Part shown: one piece after another, positions 46,376-57,777 of the stretch
How positions within the stretch are numbered: position 1 is the stretch's first letter
Layout of the letters: the number at the start of each line of letters is the position of its first letter
Source: Nageia nagi
Lineage: Eukaryota; Pinophyta
DNA: 64,000 nucleotides
NCBI GenBank assembly: GCA_050084985.1
Contig: JBITNC010000001.1
Span: forward strand, 187,984,001-188,048,000
Reading direction: 5' to 3'
The notes under the pieces: model-generated
The model's database searches: none
What the model was told of the DNA's origin: nothing
The model's input: only the letters and a program-made list of their open reading frames with translations
Position numbers and translations under genes: made by a program

Positions 46376-47128
46376 TGTAGACTTAAAATTTTGTAAAATA
46401 TGAATATGCATTTAATAAATAAAATGATCTACAATATAAGAAGAATAGATATGTACACTATATCAGTTACAATAAATATACATGAAATACATGCACCTGA
46501 TATAAAGTGTATATACAATCCTTGAAAGTAAATAATAATAAATCTCCAAAGGATTGGGATCGAATTGGTGGTGAGTTCATAGTGAATCTTCATGTACATG
46601 AACCAATATCTTGACCATCAAAATATGGAACCCTCGATCTAGAAGATGCATGCTATTGATGACCTATGAGAAGCATACCATTAACTATGTAGGATATGTT
46701 AAATTATACCATGCGCAAAAGATAGAAAGTTTCAAAGCTCAAAGTATAAAAATTTCTCATAATAGGTGGTGTCAAGATACATCATTGCTTGAAGAAGATA
46801 GTCGAAGACAACCACCTATCAAAGATCTTATCATATCAAAGAGTTTAAATTTGTGGAGGTCAACCTATTCCACTCGCATATATAGCCTACAAAGATATAG
46901 AAAGGAGTGAAGACTGACCTCTAGCAATAATATAATAATTGTTATAGTCAAGATACTTTAAAATATGGACCATGATAAATGATATAGCATTTAATATAAC
47001 ACATGGCATTACATTGTAATATCAATTTTATCTTGAAATTTGTAATATTGGAATAAGTCATGTAAGAAGTCTAAATATGATTTATTAAATAAATAATAGA
47101 TAATAAATAATTAATATACGGATTCACA
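46376..47128 (-). repeat. LTR-like repeat X (5' copy)
   Basis: A 753-bp direct repeat of 40582-41309. On the minus strand it runs from TGTGAATCCG to TTTAAGTCTACA (TG...CA). It interrupts the gag start of the Tat element after about 17 codons (47179-47129), so it was inserted after the Tat element. Confidence 0.75.
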
Positions 47129-47179
47129 TTCAAGCATTGCCACTAATTTGGCCAAGATTTTAGGAGTGATATTTGCCAT
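47129..47179 (-). pseudogene. Tat gag N-terminal stub
   Basis: From ATG at 47179 the minus strand reads MANITPKILAKLVAM, about 135 bp after the primer site. It looks like the beginning of the Tat gag and is cut by the X repeat at 47128. Confidence 0.5.
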
Positions 47180-47313
47180 ATCTATTACACTCATAAAATT
47201 CTTGATCAAATGTAAACAAGAACCCTAGAACTCTTGTTGTGATAATAGAAAATATGGGTAGGTTCAAAAGAACTTTGTTCCAAGCCTAATTAAGAGAAGA
47301 AAATGCTATGAAA

Positions 47314-47325
47314 GGTGGGTGCCAA
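47314..47325 (-). other. Primer-binding site of the Tat element
   Basis: The minus strand reads TTGGCACCCACC two bases inside the LTR, similar to the TTGGCGCCCACC sites of many Tat-type elements. Confidence 0.8.
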
Positions 47326-47327
47326 TA

Positions 47328-48157
47328 TGTTGTATGTGTTTAATTACCCATAGGATTTTAGCCTAAGTGAAACTAATACACATAACATTTAAGTATGAAT
47401 ACCAAAGCTACTTTACTCAAATAAACACACATGATATACAAGAATAACAAAAATTAAGATGGTAGTAATATAACAATGTAATAATATAACTAGGGTTTTA
47501 GTGAATCAAGATAAATAAAATGAAATCATGCATTACAGCGCTTGAAAGCAAGTGTAGGATAAATACATGATTGTCCCTACTTGTGATGAAACTAATTATA
47601 TGCAAACTAAACCTATTGAAGTGAATTAACCTTTATGTGCAAATCCCATGACTAACAGTAATAAGAATATCAATGTGGATGTTATGTCATACAACAACAG
47701 TGCAAACATGCACTTCAACACCAATGCTAGGGTTCCTTAGGAGTGGGATTCACCATGAAGAATTGATGATAGTAGGAATATTGATAAGGCAAGCCATGCA
47801 TATAATTATGAAAGGATGGAAAACATATATACTTGAGTGATAAGAATATTACAATCTCAATAGGAAACATTTGGAAACACCTAAGAGTAGGGTACTGGAT
47901 ATCAAGATGTAAATCTTGATTACTTTCCCAAGTTAGAGATACTTACATTTATATAGGAATGATATTCCACCAATTTACCCCTTGATCCCTTGTAAGAAGG
48001 TTGAAGCCGACTTGGTGTACCTAACATAAAAATAAGAATACCACCTGAGATAAGTGTGATAATAAACCCTTAACATGATTAAAAGATGATTATAATATAA
48101 TTATGATGTTACACCTAGGAGAGACCAAATTAGAGGGACCATATTTAGGTGTCAATA
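47328..48157 (-). repeat. 5' LTR of the Tat element
   Basis: An 830-bp partner of 31618-32437, sharing for example TTTAGTGAATCAAGATAAA and TTATAATATAATTATGATGT. Its inner end is followed by a primer site; its outer end is followed by CCTTC (48158-48162). Confidence 0.87.
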
Positions 48158-48162
48158 CCTTC

Positions 48163-49640
48163 CTTGTCCTACAACAAAGGTGGTTGCAGCTATTGTTCTA
48201 TAGGCTAGGAATATTCCTTGTCAACATCATCCTCTTTTATCTTAGAATCAATTACATGGAATTGTCTACTTGTCCTTTGATGCTTTTGAGGTACACAACA
48301 AACATAAGGAGTTTCAAATGTTGTATCCAATTCCCACAAAACGTTTGATGGTCATTTTCCTCTAAAAAATCATCCCTTATCCATTTCACAACATCAACCT
48401 TTTTTTGAATAATAAAATACAATAATTGATCATATTGTTTATAAATAATTAAAACTGCATATTAACTTAAAAGTTACAAAAATTTATCTAAAGTTGGAAG
48501 AAATAAACAAGTAGCTGGAGAGGGGATAGACCAATCTTCATTATCATTGAATTGTGTGATGTGGTTGCTGGTAATTGCTTCAAATCAAATAATCCTTCAT
48601 ATTATAGGGAAATAATGAAATTAGTTATATGTATCTTACCAATGTATGCTTTATTTGCTTTAACCAACTCCACCTTAATCTTAAATGAAATATATCTAGA
48701 CTAGTTAAATTGTGTCCCATCAAGAGAATAAATGAGACATAATAATGTCCAAAAATACATAAAAAAATTTCACTTCAAGGATCATTCTACATATAAATAA
48801 TTCAAAAAGAGCCTTAATAAATTCATCCTCGATAAAAGACATCAAAATTCCCCTTTTTGTCTTTTGAGAATGCATTATAGATTAATCAATAAAATAATTT
48901 TTGATTAGATACAAATAAAGAGTTAATTTTAATTAAATTATGTATTATAAATAAAATACAATTGCAAAAAATAAGTTTATATCTTGTATGAAATCTATAT
49001 TCACTTTAAAATTCTCTTCAAGATACTACTTATCATCATTATTGTAGATTATATCTAAAGGCACAAGCTTCACTCCTTGATATGGTAAACTAGTTAAACA
49101 TTTTATACCATCAACATTGAATGAGAAAGTAAAATTCCTCTTATTATCTATTACAATAATTGAATTAGTATTCATATCATAGTTTTTCATAATGTTATCA
49201 AATGGTACATTATACATAGGAAGTTGGGGCATATAGAATAATACATGTAAGATTTACTTGTAGATCCATTTCTTGGTTGCTTCATCCATTTTTTCAAGTA
49301 GAATAACAAAATTATTAGTTGGGTTAGAATTGAATTCAACACCCTTATTCTTAGCTCTATATCCACTATAAGTACTATCCATTATATAATTGTTTGATCT
49401 CTTTTGATTATGTAGCTTCAACTTAGAGTTAAATATGTTCTCTCAATAGATAGCTCTATTCTCCATTTGTTTAGTGTTACAATGACCTAATTTTCCATTT
49501 AAAGGATATATATAAATGTGGCATTAATGATAGATTATGGTTTAGACACATGGCATTATCATATTAGTTTAGTACATTGTAGTTAATACAATGGAAATCT
49601 ATACACAAATGCATCTTTACTTAGAATCAGGATAGTTGCA
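48163..49640. other. Mostly unassigned; decayed minus-strand ORF
   Basis: On the minus strand 49382-49026 reads MDSTYSGYRAKNKGVEFNS, one stop, then MPQLPMYNVPFDNIMKNYD and FSFNVDGIKCLTSLPYQG. Further decayed coding-like text lies at 48990-48560 and 48400-48180 (VVKWIRDDFLEENDHQTF). I do not recognise the protein. It could be a host or transposon relic. Confidence 0.35.
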
Positions 49641-50115
49641 AATAAAGTCTACAATCGAATCGGCTACAAGGAGATATGTTTTAAATTAGTTGCATCCATA
49701 CTCACATCTAACCTAGTTGTAAATGCAAATGGCATAAACTCAATTGCATATCAAAATGCATCTGAATCGGTTGCATACACTAATGGTGTTGATATGGTTG
49801 TATATTGAAACGCATCTAACCCGATTGCATAAGGAAATGGTAACAATCCAATTGCATGTCAAAATGCATTTGACTTGATTACATACACTTCTGGTGAGTA
49901 ATCAATTACATATGCAAATGCATTTAGGTCGATTACATAAGGAAATGGTAATGACCTGGTTGCATATTGAAATTCATTCAACTTGATTTTATATATAAAT
50001 GCATCTAGGTCAATTGTATATATAAATGCATTCGAATTGATTGCATAAGGAGATGGTGTTGGGTTGATTCCATGTATTTATGCATTCAACTCAATTGCAT
50101 AATTGGTTATTATTG
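49640..50115. repeat. Minisatellite, about 27-bp unit
   Basis: Roughly 17 diverged units of form YRATTGCATAWRNAAATGCATYTRAV. Two unit types, one with AAATGCATYT and one with GGARATGGT, tend to alternate. No coding frame survives through it. Confidence 0.85.
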
Positions 50116-50349
50116 ATATGATATATGTATGAATACATCTAGGTTATTTACATATATTTTATCATATGTTTTACAAAGCACAATCAACGTGTATGAAATA
50201 TCTTTTCCACATGTGTGATATCCCTTCCATGTATGAAATGTACTTTTCACTCTTATCTTCTATCAAATTCCAACATATTTATTAGTTTAAATGATAATTC
50301 CAATATGAAATGCTTAAATAAAATAATAATGCATCTTTCATTTTAATGC
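50116..50349. other. Unassigned flank of Copia-A2
   Basis: AT-rich, no feature seen. Confidence 0.4.
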
Positions 50350-50851
50350 TGTTGAAATGTATAATGCATTATTGTAAGGCATTTTCATGTAAATTCACTA
50401 ATATTTAAAATTATCCATAGATACATTTTAAGTATTTGTGAATAAGATAATGTAACTTTTCCTACATTCCATCTCATGAGCATGAACCTTGGGTAAAAGG
50501 GTGAAATATATCATAACATTGTACATTGGTTAAAAGGATGATCCAAGGGAAGATTTTGCCCTATAAATAGAGGGCCTCCCCTCTTGGTTACTCACTCAAG
50601 TTTTTCATAATGTTATGCCTTAGGATTGTTAGGAGAAGTGAAAAAAAGGTCTTTTAAGAGAATGTTCTTTGTGAATAAGAAGATATTAGATCAATGGATG
50701 TACTCTCTTCCATGATAGGAACCACTTTACATATGGTGTCAACTTTGTGAGATTGTCTATTTTGTGATTGTATGTTATTGACATTTGACAGAGTTTTCAT
50801 GTGATCTTGGTATAATAGGAATTTAGTCATTTAGGCTTATTTCCATCTTGA
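50350..50851 (+). repeat. 5' LTR of Copia-A2
   Basis: A 502-bp LTR beginning TGTTGAAATGTATAATGC, with TATAAATA at 50562-50569 followed by GAGGGCCTCCCC. Confidence 0.9.
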
Positions 50852-50865
50852 ATTTTTATTAGAGC

Positions 50866-52740
50866 CATTATTAGAGGCTTCATCTTCATCATTGTGAGGT
50901 AAAACCTTTCAAGGTATAACCTCTCTCTCTCCATTTTTTGAATTATTACATGATACTAAAATATTTATTGTTATATGTTAGTTTAATTATTTAAAAAAAA
51001 ACCTTAAAAGTAACAATATGTTATTATTGTGCAATTATTTGTAATAACATTATTTTGTTAGTTACATTTTTATATATAAAATTGCTTAAAATAACAATAA
51101 TGTATTATTATATTTTGAAATTTATAGTAGTATAAATTTGAAAAAACAATTTCCTTATAAACAAGGATAAATATAAATGATAAGTGCGATAGATTGGTGG
51201 ATGTTTTCTTCTCACCTATGATGCCCATTCTGATGGCAAGGTCCACTTATCATTTGCATTGAATTTTTTTGTGACTTGTCCATGTAAACATTTCTGCAAA
51301 ATATTTTATCTCCATAAATGATAAGTGCGATAGGTTGGTCAACATTTTCTTCTCATGGTGTATAATAATTTTAGGGTAACATAAGCATGGTTTCCTTCTA
51401 CACACATTAACACTTTTTCACCAAGTGCAATAAAGATGACAAGTAATGGTTTCTCACTACATGCATTGAGGGCTTCAAAATATTTAATGGTATAATTATC
51501 TAATTAAAAATTGATTATTAAATTTATTTTAAAGGGAAGTAATTTTTTAAGAAGGGGGGTTGTAATTTTTTAACACTTATGAAGGTATGAAATTTTTTAA
51601 GGGGAAAATTTATTTTTGAAATTTTATCCTTATAGAAGGGATTTTTTTCTTAAATAAAGTTAATTTTTAATGCTATGATAAAAAGAGAGGGAATTATTTT
51701 TTCCAAATTCAAGTTTTAAGTAAAAGGGGGGACTCCTTATTTTTATTGTTACTTAAAAATAATATACTCATGCATTTTTTATAAACAGGTCCTCTTGGGG
51801 TTATGACAAAACCTATTGGACACTCTTAGGTTTCAAATTACATGATGTAACATATTTTTTCATGCATTTTATATTAAGCACTTTGCTTTTATTTTTTCCA
51901 AAAAAAATCATAAATATTGAATGTTCACCCTATAAAATGAACACATTCGCACATTTTATTTTGTAACATGACTTGTTTAGGGAGCCACGAGGGAATACAA
52001 GGCATTCTAGAGCCTTTAGTCCATCAATCCAAATGGTGTAAAGTTCATATTTCTTAATTACACCTAATTCCTATGCTGGTCTAGACATAACTCCATATAG
52101 GTGGAAAAGATTATGTGTAGTGATACAACATGTTCTCATGTCCATTCAAGGATTATCCTAATAACTTAGGAAAAACTTGAAACTTAATCAAGATAAAATT
52201 TGACTAATCCAATATATGTCACACTCTTGGAAAATAGCTAGTACTTCTCCTTGTGAGAGTATATTATTGATCATAGGGGAATTATTTGAGGATTGGTAGG
52301 ATTTGGGCTCTATCATGACTTGAATATAATCATTAAATGCTACATGTAAGCATCCAGGTGAAGAACTAATCTTAAACAAAAAAAAACTCAACTCTACCCT
52401 CACAACTTAATGCTACTTGGTTATGATAACATGTTAGATGTATGGGACATATGATTTGATGAGATTGAAAATATTTTATACATGTGAAATTGGTTAACAA
52501 TTTAAGCATACATTATTAATTACCTTTGGTTAAAATTCAACATGTATTATTTATTAATTAATTTGAACAAACTCAAAATGTATGGTAGATTAATTTTGTT
52601 TCACAAATTTAATATGCTTACATTGGTTAATACTTTCACCCTTTTTGTAGCAAATAGGAGACATATTTTTCACCTAAACACATCTTAGACGATTTCAACT
52701 ATGGTATTGGGTAACCTAAACACATCTTAGATGATTTTTC
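50866..52740 (+). other. Copia-A2 leader
   Basis: Noncoding. It begins with TTCATCATTGTGAGGTAAAA (50885), as in A1 and A3. A direct repeat around ATAAATGATAAGTGCGATAG occurs at 51172 and again at about 51314. 51937-52275 is the conserved leader block shared with A1 and A3. No captured gene is evident in this copy. Confidence 0.7.
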
Positions 52741-53050
52741 ACCATCCTCCAAAAATTATTGCAATCAAGTGAAGAGGAAAATGAAAGTGTTGCAATATAC
52801 TTGAATAATATTGTTGATCTTAGAACCCAACTTGTGGGGTGTGTTTGCAACTAAATCAACAACGAGTTTGTTATGTTCATCATCCTTCATAGCCTCTCTA
52901 CTAAATTCAATCACTTCATGATAGTCATTGAGACAAGGCTTGATGATGAAAAAGAAGTGTACTCAAAAAATATTTTAAGGATTTTATTAAAACATGAGGA
53001 AAATTTTAACAAAAATTTGCTAATATCCACTCCTAAGGAGTAATTTGTGG
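52741..53050 (+). pseudogene. Copia-A2 gag fragment
   Basis: Plus strand, broken frames: YLNNIVDLRTQLVGCVCN, FIILHSLSTKFNHFMIVIE, TRLDDEKEV and LLKHEENFNKNLLISTPKE. It aligns with residues ~100-200 of the Copia-A3 gag. The N-terminus and zinc knuckle are absent. Confidence 0.82.
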
Positions 53051-53940
53051 TACTAGGATCAACTTGTGAAAGATTTTCCTTTGATATAAGCCATAATTGA
53101 TCTTTGTGAGAAGTGCATCTTAGGCAAGATGAATAGGCAAAAATTTGAGAAAGATAAGGCAAAATAGGCAACACAACCTCTTTAGCTTGTGTATTTAGAT
53201 TTTATGGGTCCATTTCAAACTAAGTATCTTAGGAGAGCATCTTATATCTTGACCTTCATTGATGAATTTAGTAGGATGAAATTTGATTATCTACTCGAGC
53301 ATAAGGATCAAATCTTTGAAAAATTCAAATATTTCAAAGCCTTAGTTAAAAATTAGACTAACTTCAAAATTAAGGTGTTGATATCTGATAATGGGGGTGA
53401 ATATAATACTAATAAGTTCAATGATTATTATGCCCAATATGATATCAAGGGGTAATTCATGATCCCTTACACCTCTTAGCAAAATGGTGTTACCGAAAGA
53501 AATAATAGAACCATTCAAGAAATGGCTAATTGCATGTTGAGAAATCTCCTTAGTTTCTTATGTGATGAAGCTATGATAATTGCAATCTACACCTTGAATA
53601 GGTTCCTTACAATATCAATTGAAGGTAAAACCTCATATGAGACATGGATGGAAAAGAAACCTAACATCTCTCACCTTAGGATTTTTGGTTGTGATGCCTA
53701 TGCCTTTATTGTTTCTAAGAAAAGAAAGAATTTAGATAAGAGATCTAAAAAATGCATTTATGTGGGATATGATAGTTAGCATAGAGGCTACAGACTCTAC
53801 TCTCCTTCCTCTATAGTAGTATTCATGCCAAGGGATATAAAATTCAATGAACTTCCTAAGGAATATACTTTTTGTGAGGACCTAGATGATCTTGATTACT
53901 CTTCTATTGCACCTAACTAGATGGATATAAGTGTAGATAA
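53051..53940 (+). pseudogene. Copia-A2 integrase, broken
   Basis: Reads CILGKMNRQKFEKDKA, LVYLDFMGPFQTKYLRRA with the first catalytic Asp present (53194), ILTFIDEFSRMKFDYLLEH, ISDNGGEYNTNKFNDYY with the second Asp (53387), and NGVTERNNRTIQEMANCML with the Glu. Then the open piece 53522-53779 covers the integrase tail (ISHLRIFGCDAYAFI). All three catalytic acids are intact but stops occur throughout (near 53356, 53454, 53477 and 53777). Confidence 0.87.
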
Positions 53941-55290
53941 GTTGATTATGAGGAAACCTTTACTCTAGTGGAAAAGATACCCATAGTTCTAAGGTTAATT
54001 CTTGATCTTTCAGCATATCAAGGATGGAATGTTTATCAACTTGATGTCAAGAGTGCTTTTCTCAATGGTAACTTAGATGTGGAGATCTATATAAATAAAC
54101 CAAAAAGGTTTTTTATGGAAGGCATAGAATACCTTATGTGTAAGCTAAAGAATTTCTTGTATAGAATTAGGCAACCACCTAAAGATTAGTACAAAAATAT
54201 TTTAGGATGCTTTACCAACATTGGGTTCTCTAAGTGATTCTCTAATATTTATATTTATATGCTCAATCAAGATAAGAATTGATCTTAATTCTTCTCTATG
54301 TGGATGATATTTTGATCATAGGAAATAATCATGAAATCATCCAAGAGTGCATATCTAAACTTAAATAAATATTTAAAATGATTTATCATTCATATCTAAA
54401 CTTAAAGAAACATTTAAAATGATTTATCTTGGTCTCTTGCACTACTACCTTGGTATGCAAGTGTACCAATACAAGGATTGCACTTACCTTAGTCAATCCA
54501 ATTATATCTTATACATATTGCAAAAGTTTAGAATAGAGGAGTGCAAATCTATTACGATCCCAATCTCTCCTAGAATCACTCTAACTCTTAGCTCCAACTC
54601 TTAGTTAGAAGATAATACATCTTACAGACAACTAATTGGAAGTCTTCTTTATTTAACTATCTTTAGGCAAGATATTATTTTTGTAGTAAATATTATGGTA
54701 TAATTTATGCAAAAACCATATGTTGAGCACCTTAATGTTGTTAAGTAAATATTGAGGTATGTTACGAGGATGAAGGATCTTGCTCTTAAATATTTCAATT
54801 TTCCCTCATTATTCTCTCAAGGAACTCAAATTTTGATTATGGGGGAGATAGAGATGATTGGAAATCAACCTCTTCTTATGTGTTTAGCATTGGTTCAGGT
54901 GTTATCCATTGGGCTTCCAAGAAGTAACCTACTACTGCTCTATCCACCATAAAGGTATAATATTGAGCTATATTAATCATGGTCTAGGAAGCTATTTGGT
55001 TGAGGAATCTTATGAAAGAAATTGTATATGAGCAAACTCACCCACATAAGATTTCTTTAGATAATCAATTGATTATTGCTTTGGAAAAGAACCATGTTTT
55101 CTATAAGAGAATAAAATATGTTGAAATCTAAGCACATTTTATCAGGGATAAGCTTTTGGATGTTATCTTACAATTGTAGTATTGTCCATCCATCATAAAC
55201 TCCACTAATTTATTCATCAATCCTCTTCTTGAAGCTCATTTATGCAAGCATAAATAATATATTAGGTTGGTGAAGTTACCCTTAAGGGAA
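53941..55290 (+). pseudogene. Copia-A2 reverse transcriptase and RNase H, broken
   Basis: Sequence jumps from the integrase linker directly to YEETFTLVEK (53947), so the RT N-terminus is deleted. It continues WNVYQLDVKSAFLNGNL, YVDDILIIGN (catalytic YVDD, ~54297-54320), GLLHYYLGMQVYQYKD and SYRQLIGSLLYLT, then RNase H relics near 54900-55200. A 41-bp piece is duplicated in tandem (54350-54390 and 54391-54431). Multiple stops and shifts. Confidence 0.85.
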
Positions 55291-56035
55291 GAGTGAAAGT
55301 GAATTCTTGTTGAATTCATGTATGTGATACAACTTCATCCCTAGGAGGATTTCTTGGTTGTATAGTGTTGATCCTTTTGTGTACTCCTTTATGGTTAGTT
55401 CACTTTGTGTGAGGAACTAGTTATACATTTTTGAGCATATGATGGCTTATGTTAGTACTATTTCAGTTATCCATATGTGAGGAACCAATATGTGCATTTT
55501 AGCATTGTTTAATTATCCATAAGTGAAGAACTCATAGGTGCTTATGCTCTAATTTTTGATGTTTATCAACACATATTTTTATACAATAGGTGAATATGAA
55601 TATTGGCTTAACATCTTTGTGATGACTTATAGTGTACCATTGATCAATTTATGTATGGTATTACTTGATTCATTTATCTTTTGTTGATACAAATGTTTAT
55701 ATGATGCATATGAATGATCTTATTTATGAGTTTCTTATAGCTTACAAGTTTATTCTTGAGAGTGTAGGTTACTTACTTCAAGTGGGTAGGCTCATGGAGG
55801 CTCATCATGTCAATTTGTTGTTGAATGACTACTTTGTACAATGAAACTAGTTATGATTAATGATTGTATTATAAACCATTTTTCAAATGGTAAAGTAGTG
55901 AGCCCCAATCTAAGATCCTGATTATTTCTCAAATATGCAATAAATGTTCTCATATTTGATTGTATCTCTATGGAGGATAACTCTCCCTTACTCTCTCTTT
56001 CTTCTCTCCTACTTGCTCTACCCTAATATTGCATT
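55291..56035 (+). other. Copia-A2 3' noncoding region
   Basis: About 740 bp between RNase H and PPT with no coding motif. Several GTGAGGAACT / GTGAAGAACT boxes recur (55410, 55480, 55520), suggesting decayed short repeats. Confidence 0.55.
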
Positions 56036-56044
56036 AAGGGGGAG
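56036..56044 (+). other. Polypurine tract of Copia-A2
   Basis: AAGGGGGAG directly before the 3' LTR start TGTTGGAATG. Confidence 0.92.
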
Positions 56045-56539
56045 TGTTGGAATGTATAATACATTATTATAAGGTATCTTCATGTAAATTCACTAATACT
56101 TAAAATTATCCCTAGATACCTTTTAAGTATTTATGAATATGATAATGTAACTTGTACTACACTCCATCTCATGAGCATGCCCCTTAAGTAAAAGGATGAA
56201 GCATGTTATGAAATTGCATATTGGTTTAAAGGATGATCAAAGGAAGTATTTTTCTCTATAAATAGAGGGCCTCCCCTCTTGGTTAATAAAGTTTATAGAA
56301 AAGTTATACTCTATAATTGTTATGAAAAGTGATAAAGTGGTCTTGTAAGAGTGTGTTATTTGAGAATAAGAAGATCTTAGATTAATGGATGTACTCTCTT
56401 CCATGAGAAGAACCACTTTACATATGGTAACAACTTTATGAGATTGACTATTTTGTGATGCTATGTTATTGATATTTGAGAGAGTTTTCATGTGATATTA
56501 GTAGAATAGGAATTTAGTCATTTAGGCTTATTCCCTTCA
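56045..56539 (+). repeat. 3' LTR of Copia-A2
   Basis: A 495-bp partner of 50350-50851, with TATAAATA at 56257-56264 and a TTCCCTTCA end. It lacks a 30-bp part around CTCACTCAAG that is present in the 5' LTR. Confidence 0.9.
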
Positions 56540-57095
56540 AACTCATCTCTTTCTAGTTAGTGCTAAGGAAAAAATGCTCCAAAAGAGAATTAATTTCATC
56601 TTTGGGATAGAGTTTCAAATAATGATTAAGATTAATTTGAAACACTATCTAGAATAAGAAGAAATATTTTGTAGATAAAAGGTATCAATGTTTCTAACTA
56701 TTTAAATCAAATATGCTCAACAACTTGCAAGTAATATATTTAATATTTATGATTTTTTTAAGTCACACTTTTTTTATCATGTTAGATATAATGTATCTTA
56801 TTATTTTTACTTAATTAATTTATAAGATAAAATAATAAACTTTTCTTTTGAAACTTTATTCTTAAACACTCCCCGCTACTGGTATGCTTTTGACTTTTGT
56901 ACAGGTGAGGAGGATGTCTTCATCAGTATCCAATGATTTTAACAACCTAGAGGAGACATATTCCATGGTGGAAATGACTATGATGGGGATAAAAGTTTCC
57001 ACTTTTCCCTTGCACCATAGTTTTATTAAGTTTTGAGTGCATCCACGAGACATCGTCCATGGTGGAAAGACTACTTCGTACTCAAATTTCAATCA

Positions 57096-57135
<40 letters not shown>

Positions 57136-57360
57136 TTTTATATGCTAATTGGTCCTTGCTTTTAAAATTTTGCCATAATTTTTGAAATTGTAAATTTTTC
57201 ATCAATTTTTTTACATCTTTTTTCAAAAATTGTTTAAAAGTCACCTACCAATTTACATAATTTTTGAAAAATTTCCATTAATTTGAATAAGGTTTTGTGT
57301 ATATTTTCCAAAAATTTATAGATCCATTTTAGAGGAGGGGTATTAAAATTTTCATTTCTT
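56540..57360. other. No gene recognised; (TA)n microsatellite
   Basis: AT-rich. A perfect (TA) run of about 17 units lies at 57098-57132. 56862-57092 is open on the minus strand but shows no recognisable motif. Confidence 0.6.
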
Positions 57361-57735
57361 ACAACATGAGCAACTCTTATTACATTATTATTGGGATGAA
57401 TAATTATACATGCATTATTGGCCTTTTTGGCTATGTAGGCTATCTTAAGGGATCTTTGAACTTCATTGTGAAAGCACCCATAAAAATTAGATTGGGTGTT
57501 TACTTGGTGCTTGTAAATCAAATATTATGATTTTGAATGCCTTGATAGATATCTATGCAAAATGCGAAATAAACCCATACAACACGAATGACTCTTACTA
57601 CATTATTCATGAGATGAATCATTGTACATGCATTATTGATCTTCTTGAATATGTGCGCTATCCTGAGGGATCTTTAAACTTCACAACATGCTATCTTGAG
57701 GGAGATTTGAATTTCATAGCCCCCATCCATTAAAC
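57361..57735 (+). pseudogene. Decayed PPR fragment with duplicated E-domain piece
   Basis: From 57396: MNNYTCIIGLFGYVGYLKGS, LNFIVKAPIKI and VYLVLVNQ correspond to the E region of PLS PPR proteins (YTCIVDLLGRAGYL..ALNFI..MPIKP). At 57533 NALIDIYAKCEI is an L/S-type motif. Then a second E piece (MNHCTCIIDLLEYVRY, 57617-57665) repeats the first at a distance of 218 bp. Not translatable as one protein. Confidence 0.7.
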
Positions 57736-57777
57736 TTGCATGACTTCATGTAAGTATAACATATAGAAAAGTTATGT

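Larger units (their letters stand above)
31618..48157 (-). mobile_element. Full-length Tat-type Ty3/Gypsy element, 16.5 kb, with nested insertions
   Basis: Minus-strand order: 5' LTR (48157-47328), primer site (47325-47314), gag start (47179), an inserted LTR-bearing block (47128-40582), gag, protease with a solo LTR inside, reverse transcriptase, RNase H, a second RNase H, integrase, a 3' noncoding region with tandem repeats, PPT (32452-32438) and 3' LTR (32437-31618). The 5-bp duplication CCTTC at both outer edges shows the two LTRs belong to one insertion. The second RNase H (WTLFFDGSKF) is characteristic of the Tat/Ogre lineage. All domains are broken by stops. Confidence 0.85.
50350..56539 (+). 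mobile_element. Copia-A2: Ty1/Copia element with both LTRs, internally deleted
   Basis: 5' LTR 50350-50851, degenerate primer site 50854-50865 (TTTTATTAGAGC), leader to about 52740, gag C-terminal half, integrase, reverse transcriptase, RNase H, a 750-bp 3' noncoding part, PPT (AAGGGGGAG, 56036-56044) and 3' LTR 56045-56539. The LTRs are collinear but visibly diverged, so it is an old copy. Compared with Copia-A3 it lacks the first ~100 gag codons, ~750 bp covering zinc knuckle and protease, and the first part of reverse transcriptase. Flanks AATGC and AACTC are not a clean target duplication. Confidence 0.9.

Noticed and set aside
49640-50115. Possible CRISPR-like array
   Set aside because: Repeats are contiguous and diverged, without uniform spacers, and the context is eukaryotic.
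56862-57092. 76-codon minus-strand open frame
   Set aside because: No recognised domain and no neighbouring coding evidence.
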